From NCBI GenBank assembly GCA_963575645.1, contig OY754469.1, positions 17,006,001-17,070,000 of the forward strand: a stretch of DNA of 64,000 bases. Direction: 5' to 3'. This DNA is from Xanthostigma xanthostigma (Eukaryota; Arthropoda; Insecta; Raphidioptera; Raphidiidae). The position numbers were made by a program, and so were the translations under genes. Position 1 is the stretch's first letter. The number at the start of each line of letters is the position of its first letter. The notes beneath the pieces are model-generated. The model searched no databases. It was not told the origin of the DNA and saw only the letters and a list, made by a program, of their open reading frames with translations. Positions 1 to 13,400 of this stretch are shown here, one piece after another.

Positions 1-495
1 TTAACTAACAAATGCTACACGTCACATCTATAGGCTGTGTGCAGGAAGCCTATTAGCGCCGCTAGTGGGTAATAGAGAGTTATTGAACTAATTTTTTATG
101 GAAATCGCGACATGTTTCTAAGATGATAAGTCAAAAACTTTAGTTGGCCACGATGTGTCAAAAAAAAATGTAATAGGGAAAACTGATGTTAATTTGTTTA
201 CGCTGACAGCGGAACGTCAAATCAGTGCGCCAATGGTCTTTATTTTACTTAAATCGCCATCAGCGCAACAGCCCGGAACACAACAAGCATTTCCAGATCG
301 CTTAGTTTTCCTATGTTTTCTTTGTAATTAAAAAACTTTATAAAATTATAACTAAGTAGTTTCACCTTTAATAAACATCGCTCACTGACATAAGGAAAAT
401 TGGAGTTCGAAGTTTCCCCTAGTGCTCACCACAAACGCTCGCATCGAAAAATTTGTAACTCCGCCTCCGTGCACATAGCCCATAGGTAATATACA
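1..495 (+). repeat. Dispersed repeat family Y, copy 1 (MITE-like)
   Basis: Matches 36545-37000 in the same orientation and 27275-28560 in reverse. The ends look like imperfect inverted repeats: TAGGCTGTGTGCA near the left end against ATGGGCTATGTGCA read from the right end. It lies in the M6 intron upstream of the first visible exon. No coding capacity is seen. Confidence 0.75.
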
Positions 496-682
496 CAAAC
501 ACAGCTTTGACCTTGAAATTGCTATATTCTCGAACACAATATAATAATTCGACATTGAACGCTCTATCTGGTTGCAAAAAATGAAAGTACATAAAAAAAG
601 ATTTCACCAATTTCACTATAAGACTACGCCTCCTTGTCAAATTCCTATAGATTTTATTTTTAATTCAACATTTTACTCACAG

Positions 683-3372
683 GTTAGAAGCGGTTCAGAT
701 GGTTTTTGTTGTGATAGGAGCATCAATGGCAGCTTTAGGTTTTATGATTTTATGTGTCGGTTTTTTGGCAACCGGGGCGACTAGACATCGAGTTTATAGA
801 GCGTGGCGAACAAGAGTAGGTGGTAGAATCTCGTGTGCCGTGGTAAGTGTCAATTTCAGAAACTGTGATGGAATCTCTGACACTATGATTTTGATTATCG
901 TAATGCGTTATTATTAATTTTATATTTATGTTTCCTAAGTTTTAATTTAATGATGCATGTCTAGTTTATATCAGTAAGTAAAAAATATTATTATGCTAGG
1001 GCGTTTCATACACTTTCCCTATATTAAGCAGGCTATTCATTAGGTAATACTTGCGTAAACTTGCCCCACTACTTCTATTGCCCGTCTGCAGTCGGTAAAT
1101 AGTTTAAAGCCAAATGTGATGAGTTGTTGACGTCGAATGTTTGTATCATCGTGAAAAGATTCCAGCTATTTGGGCGACGGAACCAATCCAACTTTAAAAA
1201 TATTGACCTACATAATATGTTTCATGTCATGTAAAAATTAATCAAAGCACGCTTAACTAATTTCTTTCTGACAGATCTATAGAACAAAAGAACAGCTGAT
1301 TTTTTTTATTTTCAAAATATTTCCGAAACTATAAAGTTAAGAAAAAACATTTTTTAACGAACTTGATTGAAAAAATAAATAGATTAATAAACCGTTATGA
1401 AAAGTATACCATTATTATATAAAATACGTTATAGCATATATGTCTTTTGCGCATGCGCCGATTTTTCCGAAAACAATAGGGCTCTTCATATTTGCATATC
1501 AAACATTCTCCCAAAATTTGGTTTAAATCCGTTTATCCATTTGATCTGTATCGTGTTCACAGACAAACAGACGCACCGATTTTTTCCAAATATTATTTTT
1601 TTTGAATTCAAGGAACCTCAAAACGAAAAAAAATATTGTACGAACAAAGCTATTATAAAGTTACGTGGCAAATACCGCCTAATGCCCTAATGTATAGATG
1701 ACTTTACATTATAATAAAAATCGAAATAGTGATCATGAGATTTCCATTATTAGCGATGCTAGTGTATTTATTGGTAGACAATAAATTTATAATAATTTTA
1801 ATTTTATTTTAGTTCATGGCGATCACTTACATTCTTGAAATTGCTTGGTTGTTAATGTTTTGTTTCCTTGTGATTGTTACATTCGTTTTCACAACATTTT
1901 GGTCCATGTGTACACTGCCGGAAGTACAAGCATTGAATAAATGTATTGATTTTACCCAATTTAGTAAGTAAACAAATTTTTATCACGGTATTATTATGAT
2001 GCTAATATTGCTTTAGAATTCCGTTTGGTAACATATATTTCTTTTGAGTCGAGTGTCCACTGATCCAATATGACAAGCGACTTCCAATCAACACTCAAAC
2101 TAACCGATACTTGAAACAAATTAATCGACGTCCACCGAACTTGATTTGTTTACGTTAGTTTAGTGATTTAATCTGAAACTGCGTGCTGGTTGCATGTCGC
2201 TTTCCAGATCGCTCCGTCACAGCAGTTCAGATGAAATGTTGATTACAGACGCTAGCCTTTAGCGGCTAAGTGGATGCTCAGTCTTAGATAGCGCTAGCAA
2301 TCTTTTTACTGCTGCAGATTTGTATATGAAAATATGATTCGGTTTTTCATTGTTATCTGTTCCTATTAGGCTTCATGTTCCCAGTCAATACGAGAGTAGA
2401 AGACATGCAAGTCTGCGGATCACAAGAAGTTAAATTGTTTTGTAAAGACTACGTTGAAAAAGCTGAAGTTATGTTTATTTTAGCTACAGTTTCAAGTTTA
2501 TTAGTAATTTTGAGTTTGGTATGTATAATATTATTAATTAATATTGTTTATTATAATGCGTATTTTTTTATCCTTGTTATTAATCGCTTATGCTGTATTG
2601 CAGAAAGGATTGTCAAAAAATCTGATTTGACAATGACCCTAAGATTGTAAACATACATATTTCTCCATATGAAAAATATAATAGAGTTTAAAATCGATCC
2701 TGCTCGAAATAGTATTTATGTATTAAGCATAGTTTTTTTGTAGTTTCCATTTCGAAACAACGTTTTTCTACGCATTTTGATCAAAATTTAGCTTGGAAAG
2801 CGATTTTTTTCTATGTGGAACAATCACTTGTTTTTGTGTGAGTACAATCTAATGTTCTAGATGACTGGGAGTTAGAATACGACATTAAGACTGCTCCTGG
2901 CATATGGAAACTGTAGTTATGTGATCATAATCTAAGGTCATTATCAAATCACAATTTTTGACAATTCTTTCTGCAACCGACTAGACTAATATTTTCAACA
3001 TAAATTAGTTTATATGTTTTTAGTTATTTGTTTATTAACTTAGTTTAATTTTTGCTAAAGATGGAACAGTAGCTTTTGAAATATACATTCAATAATAAAA
3101 TTGTCATAGTTATTGTTTTTTGTGTGTGTTAATTAATAACTACAAAATATTTTGATACATTACGCGTTGCGATAGCAGTTCTGTGAAATTAAATCGATTG
3201 TTGTTTCATATATTATGAAATTGATTTTATATTGCGTCTTTTTTAGGTCCATTATTTAATGTGTTTGGCAGCAAATTACGCACACATTAGAGATCATGAA
3301 AAATTCCAAGAACTTCAGGAAATGCAGTATTTGGCCGAACCTGAATTGGCTGCAAGTAAAGATCGTTTCTAG
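683..3372 (+). CDS. M6: Neuronal membrane glycoprotein M6 (proteolipid protein family), 3' exons
   Basis: Four-pass membrane protein of the PLP/DM20/M6 family, at the plasma membrane of neurons and epithelia. Exons read with GT-AG borders: 683-842, 1813-1963, 2370-2518 and 3247-3372, ending in TAG. Exon 1 seen encodes LEAVQM then the second membrane segment (GASMAALGFMILCVGF) and the basic loop RHRVYRAWRTRVGGRISCA. Exon 2 holds a third segment and the start of the large extracellular loop (CIDFTQF). Exon 3 has the loop cysteines (VCGSQEVKLFCKDYVEKAEV) and the fourth segment. Exon 4 is the cytosolic tail ending ASKDRF. Reading phase is kept across all junctions. The first exon seen begins in phase after an acceptor, so the N-terminal exon with the first membrane segment is outside the window. 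The family assignment rests on protein motifs I recognise; M6 is the insect name. Confidence 0.93.
1380..1640 (+). repeat. Fragment related to repeat family X
   Basis: Lies in the first visible M6 intron. It contains the TTGCGCATGCGCCGATTTT unit and the TTTGCATATCAAACATTC stretch also found at 25826-26030, 35820-36000 and 54450-54880, so it is a fragment of that dispersed family. The chance ORF across it is not a gene. Confidence 0.65.
2683..2990 (+). repeat. Dispersed repeat family R, uninterrupted copy
   Basis: In the last M6 intron. The same sequence occurs in reverse at about 55440-56400, where it is split by two MITE insertions. This copy keeps the uninterrupted sequence (GTACAATCTAATGTTCTAG), so it acts as the empty-site reference for the insertion at 55551-55961. 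Confidence 0.75.
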
Positions 3373-4146
3373 GATACAGCCCAGGAGATTTATAGTGACC
3401 TTTAATATACTACAATACAGAACAATCGGTTAAACAAAAAAAAAAAAGAAACAATTTGAGAATCAAACGGCAGCTGATATGATTTTTTTTTAATGCAGAA
3501 TGCTCCTTCATTTTTTTGATTAACGATTATTTCTTTATTTTTTAAACAGAACAGCTGCCATTCATTCAAAAATATAAATTAAATATGTTCTGAAATTATT
3601 GTGGTGTTTTTAAAATCATACTTGTATTGTTGAAAAATTGTGTAGCATAATAATGGTTACTGAAATCTCCTAGTGTCTCCATTACAAAATATTTCTTTCT
3701 AAATCACCCATATGGTAAGTTCTTTTTAATTGTATATGCGCATTTTTTTAAAAGTATTTTGGTGATGGAGACAATATTATGTAAACGTATTTTTAGATAG
3801 AAAAACACGGACTGTTTTGTTTTTGTTATTAAAACATCATTTTTTTTGTTAGAAACTTGTTATTCGGTTATATGAAATGGATTGAGCTAGTCTATTTTTG
3901 GAAAAGGCACGCTATATATATCTTGTTTAAGAAAATATTCTTTGATAAAGAAAAAATAAAGTGTATTTTTCTTTTTGAACAATTTGTAACAGTAATACTG
4001 AGCAGTATTTTTCTGTGGTGGCTCGCTGATTGAGCAGCAGAATGTGAATGAGTATGATTACTTTTTTTCTAAACATTGTATACAGTAGATTCTGTATACA
4101 GTTAGAACTTTCGGTTCCAAAAGATTATGGTCATTGAATACAGAGC
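3373..4146 (+). other. M6 3' UTR and downstream spacer
   Basis: No further coding exon after the TAG at 3370. AATAAA-type signals occur, including one at 3955-3960 that would give a 3' UTR of about 600 bases. The transcript end is inferred, not shown. Confidence 0.45.
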
Positions 4147-4460
4147 CTGGGAGCGTATTCTCAGCTTTTTTTTGGTATAATAGCGAATTCGTTATATTGC
4201 TAGCACTCGTTATAATTAGTCAGAAGAGGGGATTTTCAGCGGTACGCAACTTCGACTAGTAGATCCATTAAAAAAGTTCAATGCGCATGTATAAAAATAT
4301 AATAAAATATATAAAACCTTATAGAAGTTATATATTTAATAAAAATCTACTAGTCAAGTTGAGTACTGTTGAAAATCCCTTCCACCGACTAATTATAACG
4401 AGTGCTAGTAATATAACGAAATCGCTATTATAACGAAAAAAAGCTGAGAATACGCTCCCT
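4147..4460. mobile_element. Fold-back MITE with TIR GGGAGCGTATTCTCAGC
   Basis: The left end (GGGAGCGTATTCTCAGCTTT) returns as its reverse complement at 4440-4459, and pairing continues inward for about 110 bases with small differences. It has no coding capacity. The duplication at the insertion site is unclear because CCTGG flanks both ends. Confidence 0.8.
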
Positions 4461-4927
4461 GGAGGGACATTAATGTCATATGTTGCTACAATGTCTGATG
4501 ACAGAATTTGAATTTCGCCAAAAGTATTTTTTAAATGTGTTACATATTTTTATGAGTTGGTAGGTAACTTTTTTTTGTATTCTGTAACAGGATCAACTGT
4601 ATATAATATATATTTTATATTAGCTAGGGTAATAAACATGTAGTTTATCGATCATTAATTTAGATTTAACACTACTATGCCTTTTGCCTATTATATTCGG
4701 TGTCAAAAGAAAGTTATGTTTTACCTTTTCTTACTAGTAGGTAAGTCTGACGACAGAAATTTTGAAACTCTATACCCTCCCTAAGCAAATACAGAGTAGC
4801 AAGTAAAAAAAAAAAAAACAATTCATCAGTAAATTGTACAACCCGGTTTATTCGATTTCAGAGTAATACCAATAACTTTTTTTTTAATTGTATATTTGAT
4901 ATCGCGTTCATTGTGATAATAAAAAAA

Positions 4928-5582
4928 AAAATTGGTTGTAAAGTCGGTTTATGGACGATAGTTTTACGTGATAACGTATTCCGTAATACATAACCTAAAC
5001 CTCCCAAAATTTGGTTTCAATCCGCTTATCCTTGGTGTCGGAATGATAAGAAATGTCAAAAGTGACGTTTGCAACTGTCAAAGTATTATGTTCTAATAAT
5101 AATTAGTTATTCCAATACTTAACTTAGAAGGCGTTGCATTTCACAAGATACTAATGTCAAAAAATTGAATTAAACATTAGAAATGCAGCCGTTTTCATGT
5201 TAAGACAAGACACGTTATTTTCTAATTTCCATGTACGGCAAACAAAGACGACCGACCGCGTCGCGCCATGCATTAGACAACATTGCATTTATACAGCTAT
5301 TTTTCTATATAAATTTGTATAAAAAAACTGTTTAGGCAAATTCTGTTATACGAAATCTATGTAAAATGTTCTCCTCTTTCGTTTAAGACTGGTTTCAAAC
5401 CGATCTGATTTAAATTGAGCGAGAAATTAGCAAAAAGCACGCACAGGGTCAGGCGGAACGTTACGCGTTACGAACGTTAGGATTTAGGAACGTTACACTT
5501 TTTCGTGCATGCAGCCGGTGTTTTATCAATTTATAAGATTGGTGATTCATCAATTTATAAGACGTTATCACGTCAAAAAAAA
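4928..5582 (+). repeat. Dispersed repeat family X, copy A
   Basis: Begins near TTGTAAAGTCGGTTTA with ACGTGATAACGTATTCCG and ends near AGACGTTATCACGTC, so ACGTGATAACGT appears inverted at both ends. Full copies occur at 25617-26625 and, reversed, at 27430-28110; a diverged copy lies at 53795-54900. This copy lacks the GCGCATGCGC tandem units seen in copy B. No protein-coding frame is seen. Confidence 0.75.
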
Positions 5583-6797
5583 TCGCAGGTATCTGGACTA
5601 AAGTATATTAGATTTATTGATTGTACAGCGATTTGTCGATATGTTTAGACTTTTTCAAGTACTGCAGAATAAATAATAATATAGACGAAACGTCATATAA
5701 TAAATAAATCTACATAATATATTTTTGTCTACATAACTGTGATTTTTTCGTATTTTTTTTTTATAATTTTAACATAATTAGAGGATTTGGGAACTTTATA
5801 CGGTATCATCCAATTCAAATTTCAAACGAATTAAAAACTATAAAAATGACATTTCGCAACATGATCTCTAGTTTGGAGTGGTAATATTATCCCCCAGTTT
5901 TTTTTTTTGTCGTCAGACCAGTTTTCAGGGAATGTATGCTGTCAGTGTAAAATAATATAATTTATGTTAAACAGCAAGTTGAAAGCAGATAAAGTTTTTA
6001 TTTAGGGAAGTGATTTTAATTTATACGAATCTATCAGTTTAACTTTTCAATCTATGTTCTTGGATTAATTTTTTTATCATTTACTTATATGTGTCTTCAT
6101 ATAAAAAATTAATGTAAATGAAGTAAGAAAATTATTTTCTTTTGTGCACTTTGCTTTCGGACATTTTTGAGTATTTAATAGCTCATAATATTTCAAAAGT
6201 GCGACAAAATCCGATATATGCTAGGCGTTGAAATGAGGCTACCGGAAAATTTCTTAGTGGGTTCATAGGACAGCAAGAAAAGGTTAACAGCTGTGTTTGA
6301 AAACGGGTGCCTTTTAATTTTCCGGGTTAGTTTTATGTGCCTCATACTTCAACCGACCATATCTATATTAATTATATTATACAAAGCGATATGAAAATCA
6401 TAGGGCAACCAAAAAGGGATTTTTTTTATTATCTTTAAAAATGTGTCGCTAATTTTGGTTTTTTCTATTATTTCCGAATCACTTTGTTTTGATAATCGTG
6501 AACTATCGAACAAAAAGCATGAAAAACTAAATACATGCCATGTGCCAATTTTTAACAACTAAATATTTTAAACAATGGCGTTTTAATTTGACACCCATAG
6601 CTGTATCACTACCAGTGCATTTATTTGATATACTTATTGTAAAATTGTATGTGGGTGGACAAGGACAATTGTCAGTACTTTTTCTTACTCTCTTACATTT
6701 ACAAGAGATGTTATCTCACATTAGATCATTTAATATTATTATCTGGAAAGAATAAGAACACGTACTGTTCATTGCTATTTTTTGTTGTCAATTAATA
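5583..6797. other. AT-rich spacer, no gene seen
   Basis: Both strands carry only short chance frames without recognisable domains. There is one GACGAAACGTC string at 5694, but without the hairpin and core described for the hammerhead-like motifs. Confidence 0.5.
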
Positions 6798-7052
6798 GAT
6801 GTGTTTGTTCGTAAATTCTGAACTCTCAAAGCATCTGATGACATTATAAATCTCTTCGGACACAAATGCGTTTGACTTCATCAAATTCCCGAACCCTTCG
6901 AACTTGGTTTAGCAGTTCTAAACTCTTAGAACTGCTAGAACCAAGTTCAAAAAGTTTGAGTATTTGATCAACAAACACACGGCTGTGTCCGAATTGCCAA
7001 CATATGCTTAAGCAGTTCAGAACCAGTTCAAAACTTGCCAACAAACACAACT
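6798..7052. mobile_element. Degenerate inverted-repeat element (GTGTTTGTTSG ends)
   Basis: GTGTTTGTTCG at the left and CCAACAAACACAAC at the right form imperfect ends. A central hairpin AACTTGGTTTAGCAGTTCTA against its complement lies at 6902-6950, and a second pair involves GGACACAAATGCG and ACACGGCTGTGTCC. Non-coding; probably an old MITE. Confidence 0.6.
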
Positions 7053-7612
7053 TATATATGCGATTATCCGACAAAACTCACAATAATTATTGCGTCCAAT
7101 AAAAAGGTTGAATTATTGCAATTTTTATTAATAAAAAAAGCACATAATATATTAATTTATTTAATTGATTATAGTATTATATTTTACGTTATAGTATTTC
7201 ATATAAAATTTTTCCATATGTCACATATCCACATTTTGATATCTTAGATTATATTTAGTATTTGCTAAGATTTACAAAAAAACATTTTTTATATAAAATA
7301 TTTTGTCATTTTTCTGTATTACAAAAAATAAATACTATATTTTTACATTATAATTTGTTTTAATGGAATTTGGAATTGATAGGGATTGCATATATCACAG
7401 AAAGAAGTAGTTGATCATTTCGAAGTGGGATGGCGTCTAAAAATCTACAATCTGATCTAATCTTGTGAAGAAGACACTGTAAGACTTGTGAAGCTTTTGC
7501 TTATAAATAGTGGAACATAAGGGCTTTTTCATAGTTTTACGCGCAAGCGTCGTCGCCATTGTTATGATCACGCTATTTAACAGTTTTGGGCATCGTTTTT
7601 CAATGTTAATTC

Positions 7613-8156
7613 CAGTGGCGGGTTTGCCCTAAGGTCCGGGCCTAGGGTGGCCAGATATTAGGGACGGCCAATCGTGACAAAACATATTATGGCGTATGGT
7701 GGGCCGCACTGCATGGTGCAGTCTGCACCGCATTGTATAACAATAATCTTCCGAAAAAAGTGTTCAGAATATCTAATTTAGATCAATATTTTGGACACTT
7801 GAGTTTTTTTTTTCAAATGAATTTAAAACAGACAATTTATTAAAACCAACAATGTTGAGCTATTGTCGAGGATTTTTTTTATATATTTGAGATTAGGTCA
7901 CATAACGCTCTTCTAAGATGATTTTACGTCAGCTTTGTTGATAGCGCGCAACGTCTGCAATTATTTCTGAAACCTCGGAAAATATTACAAACTAGCAGCT
8001 ATTGTAGTTAACAACATTTCTGAATCGATTTCGATAAAAGTTGTCAATAAAGTAAATTTATTATGTAGTCTATATGATGAGTGTTCAGAAAGGGGCGGCT
8101 GGTACTTACTACATGGCCTGGGGCCTAGGGCGGCTAAGATTGCAAATTCTCCACTG
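7613..8156. mobile_element. hAT-type non-autonomous element
   Basis: It starts CAGTGGCGGGTTTG and ends TCTCCACTG. An exact 8 bp duplication GTTAATTC flanks it at 7605-7612 and 8157-8164, as hAT transposases leave. The ends also share GGCCTAGGGYGGC internally in inverted orientation. No transposase is encoded, so it depends on a helper. Confidence 0.88.
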
Positions 8157-8432
8157 GTTAATTCACATTAAAATATTACTGACGATTTCAAATTAATGCA
8201 CTAAACAGTAGAACACGCTCATGTTCAATTGAAACGGTAGTTGAAGTGCCACGGTCGGAAAAACTGATGGAAGTTAACCAAAACTGTTCGAAAGGTTACA
8301 GTCCTATCTGTCATGAATCGCTGACTGTCAAAAAAATTATCTTTAAACTGACTAATTTCAATCTGATGACATTTGCTGTCGAGCGTCTATAACCTACAAA
8401 CTCTCTCCATTGAGTTTACCCAAAGATATAAA

Positions 8433-8598
8433 GTTCGTTCCACTCAGCCGTGAACGGTAACAAAACCGTACACAGTCTTGTTACTGCGCAAGACTGTCTT
8501 GCGCAGAATCGATTTTTGATCTAGTGCGCAAATTAGTCTTGCGCAGTGACAAGACTGTGTACGGTTTCATTACCGTTCGAGGCTGCTTGGAACGAACC
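8433..8598. mobile_element. Palindromic MITE, GTTCGTTCCA family, diverged copy
   Basis: The arms pair along nearly the whole length: GTTCGTTCCACTCAGCCG and GGCTGCTTGGAACGAAC, then ACCGTACACAGTCTTG against its complement. The ends match those of the elements at 11219 and 50301 but the interior differs. Confidence 0.82.
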
Positions 8599-10450
8599 TA
8601 TTATATTTCATGCCTAGTAACGCTAAAAGTTATGTTTTGATTAGCGAAATTAATATTTCAAAGTAATAATTATTGGCGATGATTGATTAAATGAACGGCT
8701 TTGTAAAATAAAACAAATGTTTTACAAAACATTTGCTGCTCGTTAGGAATTCTAAATATTTTTAGATACTATATGTGCAATGCTAAAACCAAAGCCAAAA
8801 TGAGGCAATTGTTTTATTGGCATTAGAAACAAATGAAGTTTAAAACAAATACATCACACATTATATAATTTCCTAATGTATGTTTGCCTTTCCAGGCCCC
8901 CGTTGACTTAGGAAGCTGAAATTTTGCACTTATAGTATAGGACACGAGACAGAACCTCTCGGAGCAGGATTTTCGATTTTGTCTCCGGGAACAAAAATAG
9001 AGGGGGTTTTCGAAAATGATACAATAATACCGACAATACAGACATGATAGGTTTTAATTGATATAAATTATAAAGGTGGTAGCTCGTTGTTTAGTTAATA
9101 TGAAATAGAGTATCATAACTCAGTTCTCCATTTTGCCAAACTAAAAACTGTTCGATAGAAACGCGAATCAGAAATTTAATAAATTTTAAAGAAATATTAA
9201 ATTAGAGCCCAACATAATATTGTCATTCGAATTTTTATGAAAAGACATTAAAATATGAAAAATACTAGCATCGGTTTTGGATATACAAGGTAACAAAAAT
9301 CTATGCTTTGGAAAATAAAAAGAATAATATGCATAGCTACATTTAATAATGTAAAATTTGTCAGATGCCAGCATCAAAGAATATGTAATACAAATAATGC
9401 ATTAAGAACTTATAATAATTAACATAACTGAATTATACTTTCATCTTCTTATATACAATAATCAAAATCTATTAACATTAATTAATTATTTAATTATAAT
9501 TTCTATAATATATACTTTTGAAATGTATATTATCAAATTTTTTTAACAATTCTTGTCAATTTATATCTTCGACCACACACTCTGGAACTGTTCAAGCCAT
9601 ATATCTCATTTAATATAAACACGTGCAATCAACATTGCAGTGTTATATTATTCTTTTTTTTAATCAGTAATAAATAGAGGTAGGTACTCCATTTTAAATG
9701 TCAAAATGAGTAGTTGTGTAATTGCGAGATTCAACCGATATATACAGAATGATCTCTTGGTTATGGCCGATGCTTCAGATTCGAGCAGCCCTTGAGTGTA
9801 TGGTTGAAAGCGCCCTAGATACATAGTAACTATGTGCAGGATGTCGACAAGCAAAACAAACTATCATTCGCTATCATTCATCATACACGGGCGCGTTTGG
9901 TTTGCTGTTGGCTGTTCATGAACGAAGATTTCTAATTCAATGGAAAACATTGCTTGCCATGAACATGGTTCGCTTCAACAGAAATTATACTAACTTCGTT
10001 TGTGAACCACGTATTGGAACATTGTTGCTATGCGTATAGGGCGCTTTAAAGTTATCTTATGAAAAACAAATCAAATTTTCTGTCCGTTAAACAAAATTTT
10101 AAATTAATAAAATAAGATAACGCAACAATTAGAACAAATAAAAATAGAATTAATAATACTTCCAATTAGAAACTCCAACTTATTACAAAAATAAGTCTCT
10201 GTTTGCGTATTGCACAATCCAGAACTGAGTAATCTGCTTTAAAGAAAACATTTCATCGAAGTTAAATTGCCATGGTTTGAGATCACAAAAATAAATTGTA
10301 AAACTAATCAATGAACGAATGCATAAATAAATCTGATGGAAAAAATTTGACACATAAAACAAAATCAAATCAGTTGATTATTAAAGATCACTTTTGTTTT
10401 GAATATATCAAATTTCTATTTTTAAATGAGTTGTGAACTAACCTAAAATA
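8599..10450. other. Intergenic spacer 3' of PLK4
   Basis: No exon-like sequence is recognised. M6 and PLK4 converge here, so the right part probably includes the PLK4 3' UTR. Short frames at 9186-9377, 9660-9854 and 10183-10368 look like chance. Confidence 0.5.
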
Positions 10451-13400
10451 TCATCGAATATGTTTCAATCTCGCAGCAGCAGCGTTTGTTTCCGTACTCA
10501 TCAGATGCTGGATGATGGTTGGTACTTGTGCAAGTTTATTTCTCACATGTTGAGGTATGATGTCTGCTTGACTGTAGTGTTGGTAGGAACCGCCCTGTGG
10601 TTTAAATTTAACGCCACTGTTGTGATTCTTTGAATCCAAAGATAAAAGTGAACCGTCTTGGTAATGTATTTGCACTTCTCCTGACGATAACTAAACGAAT
10701 AACAAATTTGAGAAAATTTAATGAGGGCTACTAGGCTTTTTTCTGTCATCTGATAGCATCACTGGCTAGTGAGGTATACGTCAATATTATTCAATAATCA
10801 GTACTGATTATACAGCAAAATTCATTTTATTGATTTGGTAGTTATCGAAATAATTAATTTAATCTCTAATAGTTTAACGGTAGCTACGGAAATAATTAAT
10901 TTAATCAGTAAAAGATTAACCTTAGATTTTGACGCACACCTTACTTGCCACTAGCGCTATCTGACGAATAAGAAAATGTTAGTAACCATTGGTCTAACTC
11001 TACTGTATGAAAACTAATGAAATGTCTTTTTTAGAATACTAGAACTGATCGAGCAAATAGAGCAAATCGTGTTTAATCGGGACATTGACTCAAGCTCACT
11101 TTAGGCCGATATAAAGTTCCATATAGAGCTAAAAAGGTATAAAACAAACAATTGCATAACAAAGATACAGTAAATGCATTCTGGAATAAATGATACAAAT
11201 CAAACGAAAAATATGAAAGTTCGTTCCAAGCAGCCAGCGAACGGATTCGAAACCGTCACCCGCATGCGCAGTAGGTAAAACGAATCTGTTAGTGGCGATT
11301 TTACAACACGTTTTACCTACTGCGCACGCTGGTGACGGTTTCGAAACCGTTCGCTAGCTGTTTGGAACGAACCTATAAAAAACAATTTAACATCAAAATA
11401 CCTGAATAGCAGTTCCGATATTTGGTATTACAGCTTTTCGTGGTTGCGTAACCATCTCATTGCGGGGCGTTTGTACGCGGAATGGTTTTAACTGAGTCAC
11501 CGATTCGGACGTCATCGACATATTAAATGTCGACATTTGCTAAAACGTTAAAAGTTTACAATCTAGAGTGGAATTAAATATTTTGCTGAGTCTGACGAGG
11601 TGTGACATAATGCAAAACGTAAGTTTTGACAGTGACGCGAGTAATATTACCGTTGTGCCTGATATATATTTTTTGCACTTACTTTCCACAAAATAGCTAC
11701 TTTTCATGTCATTTTTAGTATGTTTTGAACATTTTACTTTTTATCAAACTGCACTTCTAATACGCCGAGTAGCAGTCACAAGAATATTCACCTATAATTT
11801 ACTATTGAAGTAGTATAACGCGCCTAATTTTGTTTTTTTATACAGCGCTAGTGTGTTATGGAGATGTAAAGCAGCTATTTTATACGAGGTAGTGAAAAAA
11901 ACAACAACGCATAAACGTTTTCTACTGTAAAGTGGAAAACTAAATTCAGTTTTTATAAACTTACTGGAGTTGAAATAAGTGGCGTCCGAGGACTTCTTAT
12001 GTTTTCTTTTCCTTTTTCAATTGTGTGGGCAGGCCTTCGGCCTACGATAATAGGAAAAGAAATCTGATTGTCCGATGAATCGTCAGACAAATTCGTTAAA
12101 ACACTTTCGAGCTTTAAACAGTGCATGACGCATTGATCTGCGTGATTTAATAAATTCGTGATTGTAGCAGGCAAATGCGGATCTGGCACGGCCCATGATT
12201 TACCTTCGGGGTCTATAAGTTTCATACCTTCAGCTACACAACGCGATATTTTGGTACCTGTTGAATAAAAAAAAATTGTAATAAATGTTTAAGATTTTTT
12301 GCGTTTTGTGACCTGACAACCCGAAAATTTTTTATCTCAATAACTGAAGTTTTTGAAATGCTCGTAATTTATAAGTTTTCAGGCTTATAATCCCTTGAAT
12401 TCAAGTACAGTAGAGACGCGTTAATCCGAACCTTCATAATCCGGATTCTTTGGTAATTCGGACAGTCGTTTGATAGTATTATGTACATTGTAGTTCGGAT
12501 TTTTCCAGTTTCAGTAATCCGGATCATGATACTTAGTTATTGAGTAGCTGTACCGGCACTATTTGCGTCAACACTATTGGCCGGCGGTGTGTTACAAACA
12601 GTTACATACATATTTGTTGTCAGAGAAGTGAGAGAAGTTAGGTGGTTTTAGTATGTATGTAGTCGTTGTCAAACTCAGATAGAATTACATAGAGAACGTA
12701 CTATGGCGCCGCGTAAACTATCACACGTTACTTTATCACTGCAAGTAAAAAACGAAATTCTTGACAAATTAAAAGTTTTATTTTTTACGTATGAATAAAT
12801 CCTTTGAGCACGCATTTGAGTTTGTTTTATTGATAATTAAAATTACATCCAGTAATCCGGACATTTTGATAATCCGGATCAGCTGTGTTTTAATTAGTCC
12901 GGATTATCGCGTCTCTACTGTATCAATTAAATCAAAAATATGAACACTAACTGCAATAAGTTTCGGGGAATGAATGAATGCGTGTTGAGAACTATTTACG
13001 TACAAAAACTGCAAATTGAATTTTCGGTTTCTGAGGTTATAATTTTTATTTAATGTAAAGAATACGAAATTACCATCGTAAAAGCAAACTTCAAAATCGG
13101 TTAAATTTTCCATCAGTAAACATTTAGCTTTATTACTATAATAAGTTACTTTTGGTGTCTTTGCTTTAACCAAATCAATAAACCTCACAGCATACTGATA
13201 TTTTTTCCAGTGTTTTGTCGGAAGACTTTCATAACTAAATATGCCATCGGCACCTTCTGTTGGCAACGGTGGTGGTGAGTCACCCGGTTTTGTGCCATGC
13301 CCTGAATTCGGCTGATAAATTACAATTCGTAAACCATCACTGGATATTCTACAAACATCGATAATTCTTTCTTCTCTGTATCTACTTTTGTATTTAATGA

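Noticed and set aside
699-917. Single-exon membrane protein starting at 699
   Set aside because: It is an M6 exon that continues past a GT donor at 843; the sequence after it is intron.
5640-5705. Sixth hammerhead-like motif at GACGAAACGTC
   Set aside because: There is no YYGANRA core and no paired helix II upstream; only the GAAACGTC part matches.
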